From contig JBBDRN010000045.1 of the NCBI GenBank assembly GCA_040905445.1, forward strand, positions 1 through 17,624: DNA of 17,624 nt, given 5' to 3'. Positions 1 to 5,244 of this stretch are shown in pieces. Source of the DNA: SKPT01 sp040905445 (lineage in GTDB: Bacteria > Planctomycetota > Phycisphaerae > Phycisphaerales > Phycisphaeraceae). A program made the translations under genes and the position numbers. Position 1 is the stretch's first letter. Every line of letters begins with the position of its first letter. Below the pieces are notes generated by a model. It made no database searches and was not told the origin of the DNA. It saw nothing but the letters and a program-made list of their open reading frames with translations.

Positions 1-134
1 GGCCAACGTTCTCACCCTTGACACGCAACGGGTTTTCATAGAAGAGACACAGAGGGAGGGGAATCGCCACAAATGAACACGGATGGGAACCATCCTGAGA
101 GACCGGGTAGCAGGGCGCATCCATACGCTCTTTT

Positions 135-234
135 NNNNNNNNNNNNNNNNNNNNNNNNNNNNNNNNNNNNNNNNNNNNNNNNNNNNNNNNNNNNNNNNNN
201 NNNNNNNNNNNNNNNNNNNNNNNNNNNNNNNNNN
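135..234. other. Assembly gap of 100 N
   Basis: Exactly 100 unknown bases, which looks like a fixed-size scaffold gap rather than a measured one. It abuts an 8-bp tandem repeat, so the repeat itself probably broke the assembly. The true length and any missing sequence are unknown. Confidence 0.98.
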
Positions 235-298
235 CTCTGTGTCTCTGTGTCTCTGTGTCTCTGTGTCTCTGTGTCTCTGTGTCTCTGTGTCTCTGTGG
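235..298. repeat. CTCTGTGT tandem repeat (8-bp unit)
   Basis: Seven exact copies of CTCTGTGT run from 235 to 290, followed by a last degenerate copy ending in CTCTGTGG and then TTGTCCGTG. It starts directly at the assembly gap, so its real copy number is unknown. On the other strand it reads (ACACAGAG)n, the word also found at 2522-2550 and 6841-6865. It lies downstream of the stop codon of the Nudix gene. Confidence 0.95.
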
Positions 299-327
299 TT
301 GTCCGTGCGTCCACGCGGTGGGTCGCG

Positions 328-906
328 TCACACTGTCGCGGGGTCGATGCGCAGCAGGGGTTCGACCGGAGAGGTCGGGTCCAGGATGTCACGCACGATG
401 GCGGCGACGGCGGTGCGCTGGCCGGGCCAGAGAAAGGCACGGTCGGCGTAGGGACGCGGCACCCAGCGCACCGCGTCATGGTCGGCGTCGAGCGTCGGCT
501 CGATGTCGCCCGCGACGTGGGCGGCGAAGCAGGGGCTCATGATGATGCACTGGTGGCTGTGCAGAAAATAGGTGTTGGGCTCCTCGAGCTGCCAGAAGCT
601 GACGAGCCCCGCGCCCGGCGCGTAGCCGGTCTCCTCCGCCAGCTCGCGCAGGGCGGTCTGGGCGGCAGTCTCGTGCTCGTGCATGTGGCCCATGATCGGC
701 TGCCAGGTGTTGGGCAGCGAGATCGTCGGAACGCGGTGGAGCTGGAGGAAGTGAATCTCGGACCGCGGATTCCGGACTTCGAGGTTGGGGTTGGGCGGGG
801 CGGGGAGTGTGGCGGGGGTGATGGGCGTGGCGGGCGTGGCGGGGGTGGCGGGGGGCGTGCGGAAGACGTAGACGTCGACGATGTCGGTGCGGATGGGGGG
901 AGCCAT
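328..906 (-). CDS. Nudix hydrolase with a repeat-derived N-terminal insertion
   Basis: A 192-residue Nudix (MutT-like) hydrolase, a family that cleaves nucleoside diphosphates linked to another group. The Nudix box is complete: G73, E79, then R87-E88, E91-E92 and G94-Y95, fitting GX5EX7REUXEEXGU. The ATG at 906 is preferred because a start at 942 would lie in a gaattc-type intergenic repeat. Residues about 20-55 contain an Ala-Thr-Pro period-three stretch and a degenerate repeat-like segment (NLEVRNPRSE) between the first strand and the rest of the fold; they look like repeat DNA absorbed into the gene. The substrate cannot be told. It is divergent from the cysteine desulfurase and shows no strong Shine-Dalgarno sequence. 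Confidence 0.88.
   Translation of the reverse strand: MAPPIRTDIVDVYVFRTPPATPATPATPITPATLPAPPNPNLEVRNPRSEIHFLQLHRVPTISLPNTWQPIMGHMHEHETAAQTALRELAEETGYAPGAGLVSFWQLEEPNTYFLHSHQCIIMSPCFAAHVAGDIEPTLDADHDAVRWVPRPYADRAFLWPGQRTAVAAIVRDILDPTSPVEPLLRIDPATV
808..856. repeat. GTGGCGGGN 9-nt repeat inside the Nudix gene
   Basis: About five imperfect copies of a nine-base unit (gtggcgggg, gtgatgggc, gtggcgggc) in frame with the Nudix coding sequence on the other strand, where they give ATP-ATP-ATP-ITP. The same nine-base word occurs in the cysteine desulfurase (2144-2181), in the acidic membrane protein (8741-8780, 9144-9171) and in intergenic DNA (10111-10128). Confidence 0.8.
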
Positions 907-927
907 GGTGCGGTGAGGGTAGTGGAA

Positions 928-1025
928 GAATTCAGAATTCAAAATTCAGAATTCAGAAAGAGGCAGGGGAGGGGATGGGAGCGGGGATGCCGTGTCTGGT
1001 TTCTGAATTTTTGAATTTGGATTTT
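928..1025. repeat. Inverted pair of gaattcagaattc words
   Basis: The left arm (928-957) is gaattcagaattcaaaattc followed by agaattcaga-type sequence. The right arm (1000-1025) is ttctgaatttttgaatttgg and further T-rich sequence, the reverse complement in degenerate form. Together they make an AT-rich imperfect inverted repeat of about 98 bases between the divergent Nudix and cysteine desulfurase genes. A similar word occurs at 6904-6930. This AT-rich block stands out against the GC-rich surroundings. Confidence 0.75.
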
Positions 1026-1029
1026 GCCC

Positions 1030-1065
1030 GATCCGGCCCGTCGCGCACGGACTCGCTCAGAGCCG
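1030..1065 (+). repeat. Intergenic copy of a 36-nt element also found inside the next gene
   Basis: Starts with gatccggccc and ends with gactcgctcagagccg. A second copy with the same two blocks lies at 1595-1630 within the cysteine desulfurase gene. The two copies match at about 31 of 36 positions, with all differences in the central ten bases. Confidence 0.75.
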
Positions 1066-1103
1066 CGTTACTGGGGCCGTTCCGGGGGGGCGGCGTCGGG
1101 CCC

Positions 1104-1109
1104 TACAAT
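1104..1109 (+). promoter_or_regulatory. TACAAT -10-like box for the cysteine desulfurase
   Basis: TACAAT (consensus TATAAT) ends five bases before the ATG at 1115, followed by GGGGG. Transcription normally starts six or seven bases after a -10 box, which would place the mRNA 5' end at or next to the start codon. No TTGACA-like -35 element is visible at the right distance. The same arrangement occurs upstream of several other genes in this window. Confidence 0.45.
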
Positions 1110-1114
1110 GGGGG

Positions 1115-2494
1115 ATGATGCAGTGGGTCTACCTGGACAACAACGCGACGACGCGGCCGGCCGACGAGGTCGTGCGGGCGATGGCGGCCGCGCATGAGCA
1201 GTACTGGGCCAATCCGTCCTCGGTGCATCGGCTTGGGCAGATGGCGCGGCAGCAGGTCGAGACGGCCCGGGAGCAGGTGGCGCGCCTGATCGGGGCCCAG
1301 CCGCGGGAGTTGATCTTCACGTCCGGGGGGACGGAGGCAAACAACCTGGCGCTGTGGGGCTTGCTGTCGGGCGGGGCACGCCGCGGTGGGGAGGGGGGGG
1401 TGCTCGTCACGAGTCGGGTGGAGCACAGCGCCATCCGGGAGCCGGCCGAGACGCTGGCGGAGGCGGGGGTGGCGGTGCGGTGGCTGGCGCTGGGGCAGCA
1501 CGGGGTGATTGAGCCGGCGACGCTCGGGGAGGCGCTGGAGGAGGTTGTCTTCGGCGGGGAGGGGGGAAATGGCGGCGGGGCGGATGGCGGGGGAGATCCG
1601 GCCCAGCGCTCGCCGACTCGCTCAGAGCCGGCGTTAACGCCGGGCGTCGTGCTGGTGAGCCTGCAGTGGGCGAACAACGAGACCGGGGTGGTTCAGCCCG
1701 TGGCCGCGCTGGCGGAGCGGGTGCGGGCGGCGCGGGCCGCGGCGAGCGCCCGCGGCGTGCGGACGCGGATCTACTTCCACGTCGACGCGACGCAGGCGGT
1801 GGGCAAGCTGCCGGTCGACGTGGGGGCGTGCGGAACGGACCTGCTGACGCTGTCGGCCCATAAGTTCCATGGCCCCAAGGGAATCGGGGCGCTGTGGGTC
1901 CGCCGGGGCGTGCGGCTGCGACCGCAGCAGCGCGGCGGACCGCAGGAACGCGACCGGCGCGGGGGTACGGAGAACACGGCCGGGATCATCGGAATGGGCG
2001 CCGCGGCGGAGCTGGCGGCGGCGTTCGTCGCGGATGGGGCGCGCGTCGCGGAGCTGGCGGCCATGCGCGATCGCTTCGAGCGCGCGATCGTCGCGGCCGT
2101 CGGGGGGACGGCGGGGGCGGAAGGCGTGAGCGTCGTGGTGCATGGGGCGGGGGTGGCGGGAGTGGCGGGGACGGCGGGGGTGCAGCGGCTGTGGAATACG
2201 ACGAATATCGGCTTCGTCGGGCTGGAGGCGGAGGCGATCCTGCTCGGGCTCAGCGAGCTGGGGGTGTGTGTGTCGGCGGGGGCGGCGTGCTCGAGCGGGT
2301 CGCTCGAGCCGTCGCCCGTACTGCTGGCGATGGGCGTGCCAGAGCCCGTGGCGCACGGCTCGGTGCGTTTCTCGCTCAGCCGGGAGACGCGGCAGGCGGA
2401 GCTGGACGAGGCGGCGAAACGCGTCGGGGAGGTCGTCGGGCGGCTGCGCCAGACCCTGCCACTTGCGGCTGGCGCTGAGCAGCGCAAGATATAA
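1115..2494 (+). CDS. Cysteine desulfurase (NifS/IscS family)
   Basis: A 459-residue PLP enzyme of the class V aminotransferase fold that takes sulfur from L-cysteine to an enzyme persulfide for Fe-S cluster or tRNA thiolation. Seen: N-terminal YLDNNATT (6-13), SGGTEANN (70-77), VEHSA with the PLP-stacking His104, WANNETG (185-191), the PLP lysine K250 in SAHKFHGPKG, the RGGTEN loop (282-287), and the active-site Cys392 in SAGAACSSGS. It is longer than the usual 380-400 residues because of two insertions, about 147-176 and 331-356, both low-complexity and repeat-derived. No iscU or suf partner adjoins it, so the exact pathway is open. ATG 1115 or 1118 are both possible starts. Confidence 0.93.
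   Translation: MMQWVYLDNNATTRPADEVVRAMAAAHEQYWANPSSVHRLGQMARQQVETAREQVARLIGAQPRELIFTSGGTEANNLALWGLLSGGARRGGEGGVLVTSRVEHSAIREPAETLAEAGVAVRWLALGQHGVIEPATLGEALEEVVFGGEGGNGGGADGGGDPAQRSPTRSEPALTPGVVLVSLQWANNETGVVQPVAALAERVRAARAAASARGVRTRIYFHVDATQAVGKLPVDVGACGTDLLTLSAHKFHGPKGIGALWVRRGVRLRPQQRGGPQERDRRGGTENTAGIIGMGAAAELAAAFVADGARVAELAAMRDRFERAIVAAVGGTAGAEGVSVVVHGAGVAGVAGTAGVQRLWNTTNIGFVGLEAEAILLGLSELGVCVSAGAACSSGSLEPSPVLLAMGVPEPVAHGSVRFSLSRETRQAELDEAAKRVGEVVGRLRQTLPLAAGAEQRKI
1595..1630 (+). repeat. In-frame copy of the 36-nt element within the cysteine desulfurase
   Basis: This segment encodes residues 161-172 of the cysteine desulfurase and shares gatccggccc and gactcgctcagagccg with the intergenic copy at 1030-1065. 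Thirty-six bases is twelve codons, so the frame is kept. It lies in a protein segment that ordinary family members lack, just before the conserved VVLVSLQWANNETG stretch. Confidence 0.75.
2144..2181. repeat. GTGGCGGGN 9-nt repeat inside the cysteine desulfurase
   Basis: About four copies of the nine-base word encode GAGVAGVAGTAG (residues about 344-355), immediately before the conserved RLWNTTNIGF region. This part of the protein is an insertion compared with family members of normal length. Confidence 0.75.
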
Positions 2495-2521
2495 GGCTGG
2501 TGCGGGTAAACCCGGGTGAGA

Positions 2522-2755
2522 AGCCACAGAGGCACCGAGGCACGGAGAGGAAGACGAGGGATAGCCACGGATGGACAGATGGGGCGTGTCGGAGGGGTCC
2601 AGCCACGAATGAACACCAATGAACGCCGATGGGGATGAGAGAGGGGGCGGGCCTGCCGCACCCCCGCTTCCGCCGCGGCCGGCCCTTGCCTCTTATCCGT
2701 GTGCATTCGTGTTCATCTGTGGCTAAATTCCTCTGTTCTGTGTGTCTCCGTGGTT
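2522..2755. repeat. Nested inverted block of cacagag and gaacacgaat words
   Basis: Four words are arranged as nested inverted pairs. The outer left word (2522-2550, agccacagaggcaccgaggc and onward) mirrors the outer right word (2730-2755, which ends in gtctccgtggtt). The inner left word (2601-2634, agccacgaatgaacaccaat and onward) mirrors the inner right word (2695-2724, atccgtgtgcattcgtgttc and onward). The matches are imperfect. The block fills most of the 327 bases between the cysteine desulfurase stop and the glycosidase start, and no gene is seen in it. An open frame entering from 2699 is spurious at its start. Confidence 0.8.
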
Positions 2756-2821
2756 GTCAAGGCGATGCTGGGTTTGACGGGGCTGCCGCGGTGGCGGCCG
2801 GCGGCGAGGACGAGGTGCCCG

Positions 2822-5059
2822 ATGCAGTTGATGAGCTGGATGATCTCGCGCCTGGGCAGCCGCTTCACGCTGCTGTTCGAGCCCTACCGCCGACGGGTGA
2901 TGCACTCGGCGGTGGGTCGGTTTCTCGATGAGCCGCTGGATCTGAAGGTGGGCCTGGAGGAGCCGGACGGCACGCAGCGCGTCCTGCCGCTGACGCAGGA
3001 GGGCGAGCTCCTGCACAACTGCGAGCAGTTCGAGCGGGTCAACTCGATCACGTTCCGTGGCTACAGCGAGAAGTACAACCTGCGCTTCGAGTTCAACGTC
3101 CACAGCGTCTTCTACCCGCAGGACGAGCGGCTGTGCGTCATGCCGGCGTTCTACCTGGAGATGCGCGTCAACCCGGTTGATCGCGTGCGATGGAGCGAGC
3201 CGGCGGGCCCGACGCCGGACAAGGTCAAGCTGTTCATCAGGCTCCGTCGGCCCGGCACGCAGATCGTCGCCAGCCCGGGCGGCGACGGGCAGGCCGCGAG
3301 CGTGGACTTGGCCTACCAGGCGCCGTTGACGCCCGGGGGCGCCGACGACGGCCCGAGCGTCGCCGTGCGCGAGCGGATCATCAGCCTCAACCCCGAGTGC
3401 ACGCACCTCGAGGACGGCGACGGGCTGGCGTGCGAGCTGCCCGTGACGCAGACAGGCAGCGGGGTCAAGTGGCGCCTGGTGTGGGCGGCGCACGTGGCCG
3501 AGCCCGTGCTCGACGTCCAGCGCGCCGGCGAGCGCGTCGCCCTGCCGTTTCGCTACACGCAGCACTGGTCGAGCCTCGAGGACGTGCTCACCGAGGCGAT
3601 CGACACGCGCGACGACCACCTCGCGCACTCGCGGCGCTTCGAGAAACTGCTCGAGCAGGCGCCGCTCGCGCCGGCGCAGCGCCACCTGCTGCACCAGGGC
3701 TTTCAGAACTGGCTGAGCAACACGTTCTGGTGCCACGTGCCGAACGCGGGCGCCGCCGACGCGGGCTGGTTCAGCGTGTGGGAGGGGCAGTGCTTCTATC
3801 ACTCGACCATCGACGTCGAGTACAACGTCGCGCTGGTGTATCTGACGCTCTGGCCGCGGCTGCTGGGCGTGCAGTTCGCCCAGTGGGCCGAGCATGCGCA
3901 GGCGCATGCGCCGTCCGGCGGGCGGTTTCTCAGCCACGACATCGGCAAGGGGGCGAGCGCGACCGGGCAGGCCTACCCGCACCCCATGGAGGTCGAGGAG
4001 AACTGCAACTACCTGCTGCTGCTTCAGGCCTACACGCACTGGACCGCCGACCGCACGCACGCCAGGGCGCACGCCGGGCTCGTCGCGGACCTGGCGCGGT
4101 ACCTGTTGTGGACGGACATCGACGGCTCAGGGTTCCCATCCACGGGCGTGGCGAACACGATCGACGATGCGTCGCCCGCGACGCAGTTCTCCCCCAAGCA
4201 GACGTACCTGGCGGTCAAGCGCTTGAGCGCGCTGCGCGCCGCGGGGGACCTCTTGACCATCGCCGGCGACGAGGCGTTCGCCGAGTTCGCCGCCCGGTGC
4301 GAGGCGGTGGTCGAGGCCGACACGCCGAAGGTCGAGCGCGCCGCCTGGCTGGGCGATCACTATGCCGTGTGCACGGAGCGCTCGGCGCACGGGGTGGTCG
4401 ACGCGTGGACGGGCAAGCCGCTGCCTTACGAGTCGATGCCCGGGTGGGACGCCTACTCGATCTACGCGGGCAACGGGCTGCTGCTGCCGCTGATGGTCGG
4501 CCAGCCGCAACTGCTCGACGAGCGGCGGCTGAAGAAGGACATCTACAGCGCGCTGCGCGAGAACCTCAGCCGCTACGGCTGCGGGCACACCTCGGCCGAG
4601 TGTGAAAACGTCTGGATCAGCCAGAACCTCTGGCGCGATCACCTGGCGCGGTACCTGCTCATGCGCGAGGGGCTGCCGGCGAGCCACTACTGGGACATGC
4701 AGGTGATGAGCAACACGCACGACCAGTCGCTGGGGTTCGTCGACACCTACATCAACAACAACCTCTGCTTCTACCCGCGCGGTGTCACCGCCATCGGATA
4801 TCTGCTCGCGGGCCCGCGGCTGATTGTCGACCGCCTCGCGGCCGGCGGGCTGTACATCACCGTCGAGCCGGACCGCGATCGCCCGCAGCGCTGGCCCCTG
4901 CTCGCGCTGGCGGACTGGAAGGCGGGGAAAATCCCGGTATGCGTCGTCGACGAACAGGGCGAGGTGACGATCGAAAGCCGGTTGGACCCGGTGATCGTGC
5001 ATGGCGAGCCGCCGACGGCCTCGCCGGACGCGTCGACAAACGCAGGCTTGATCGGGTAA
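2822..5059 (+). CDS. GH52-like glycoside hydrolase (clan GH-O type)
   Basis: A predicted 745-residue (alpha/alpha)6-barrel glycosidase. From memory the best match is the GH52 beta-xylosidase family, related to GH116. Seen: an N-terminal beta-rich half; SVWEGQ with Glu321 (codon 3782-3784), matching the family nucleophile in VNEGEY; SHDIG followed by PMEVEENCNYLLLLQA; ANTIDDAS with Asp448-Asp449 (4163-4168) near the expected acid/base; and CFYPRGVTAIGYLLAG (from about residue 649), very like the YYPRGVTSILWL end of GH52. There is no signal peptide, suggesting a cytoplasmic enzyme. ATG 2822 is chosen because gaggacgagg (2806-2815) precedes it by six bases and the frame upstream runs into repeat DNA; ATG 2765 is an alternative. 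The substrate is unknown. Confidence 0.8.
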   Translation: MQLMSWMISRLGSRFTLLFEPYRRRVMHSAVGRFLDEPLDLKVGLEEPDGTQRVLPLTQEGELLHNCEQFERVNSITFRGYSEKYNLRFEFNVHSVFYPQDERLCVMPAFYLEMRVNPVDRVRWSEPAGPTPDKVKLFIRLRRPGTQIVASPGGDGQAASVDLAYQAPLTPGGADDGPSVAVRERIISLNPECTHLEDGDGLACELPVTQTGSGVKWRLVWAAHVAEPVLDVQRAGERVALPFRYTQHWSSLEDVLTEAIDTRDDHLAHSRRFEKLLEQAPLAPAQRHLLHQGFQNWLSNTFWCHVPNAGAADAGWFSVWEGQCFYHSTIDVEYNVALVYLTLWPRLLGVQFAQWAEHAQAHAPSGGRFLSHDIGKGASATGQAYPHPMEVEENCNYLLLLQAYTHWTADRTHARAHAGLVADLARYLLWTDIDGSGFPSTGVANTIDDASPATQFSPKQTYLAVKRLSALRAAGDLLTIAGDEAFAEFAARCEAVVEADTPKVERAAWLGDHYAVCTERSAHGVVDAWTGKPLPYESMPGWDAYSIYAGNGLLLPLMVGQPQLLDERRLKKDIYSALRENLSRYGCGHTSAECENVWISQNLWRDHLARYLLMREGLPASHYWDMQVMSNTHDQSLGFVDTYINNNLCFYPRGVTAIGYLLAGPRLIVDRLAAGGLYITVEPDRDRPQRWPLLALADWKAGKIPVCVVDEQGEVTIESRLDPVIVHGEPPTASPDASTNAGLIG

Positions 5060-5087
5060 CGGGAGCTTCATGCCAGGGCGCGGGTGC

Positions 5088-5119
5088 CACTGACAAGGCC
5101 GTCTTCGGCCTTGTCAGTG
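5088..5119. terminator. Perfect 14-bp hairpin at a convergent junction
   Basis: cactgacaaggccg, loop TCTT, then cggccttgtcagtg: a perfect 14-bp stem with a four-base loop, 28 bases after the glycosidase stop. It is followed by TTTGAC rather than a long T-run, so if it stops transcription it is a weakly tailed or bidirectional type. Its outer ten base pairs are identical to those of the next hairpin. Confidence 0.7.
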
Positions 5120-5175
5120 TTTGACGTCGTTCGCACTGACAAGCTCCGCGGACTCCGCTTGTCAGTGCCACCCTC
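5117..5175. repeat. 59-bp hairpin repeat, copy 1
   Basis: Matches 14415-14473 at 58 of 59 bases, in the same orientation. It contains the hairpin 5134-5167: an 11-bp stem, cactgacaagc with gcttgtcagtg, around a 12-base loop that includes the palindrome tccgcgga. Both copies lie between convergent genes, which suggests a shared bidirectional terminator or a small mobile hairpin element. Nothing in it codes for protein. Confidence 0.85.
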
Positions 5176-5244
5176 AACGCGACGATCCTGTGGCATGCGC
5201 TTTAGCAGGCGACGCGCACCCGCACGCGCCTCGCCGCCCGCCGC

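Larger units (their letters stand above)
1..327. other. Gene-free left end with repeat words and assembly gap
   Basis: No gene is supported here. The stretch holds, in order, about 40 bases of unassigned sequence, a word of the cacagag type (around 40-57), a ccacaaatgaacacgg word (67-82), the 100-base run of N, and the CTCTGTGT tandem repeat. These words are the same ones seen between genes at 2522-2755 and 6747-6974. Open frames crossing it contain N-derived X residues or simple repeat and are not genes. Confidence 0.7.

Noticed and set aside
18..23. TTGACA as a promoter -35 element
   Set aside because: No TATAAT-like hexamer lies 16-18 bases downstream, and no gene begins nearby on this strand.
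235..298. Possible CRISPR array
   Set aside because: The eight-base units are directly adjacent with no spacers, so it is a simple tandem repeat.
2699..2821. N-terminal extension of the glycosidase into the repeat block
   Set aside because: The first residues come from gtgttcatctgtggc-type repeat DNA, and a better ribosome-binding sequence precedes ATG 2822.
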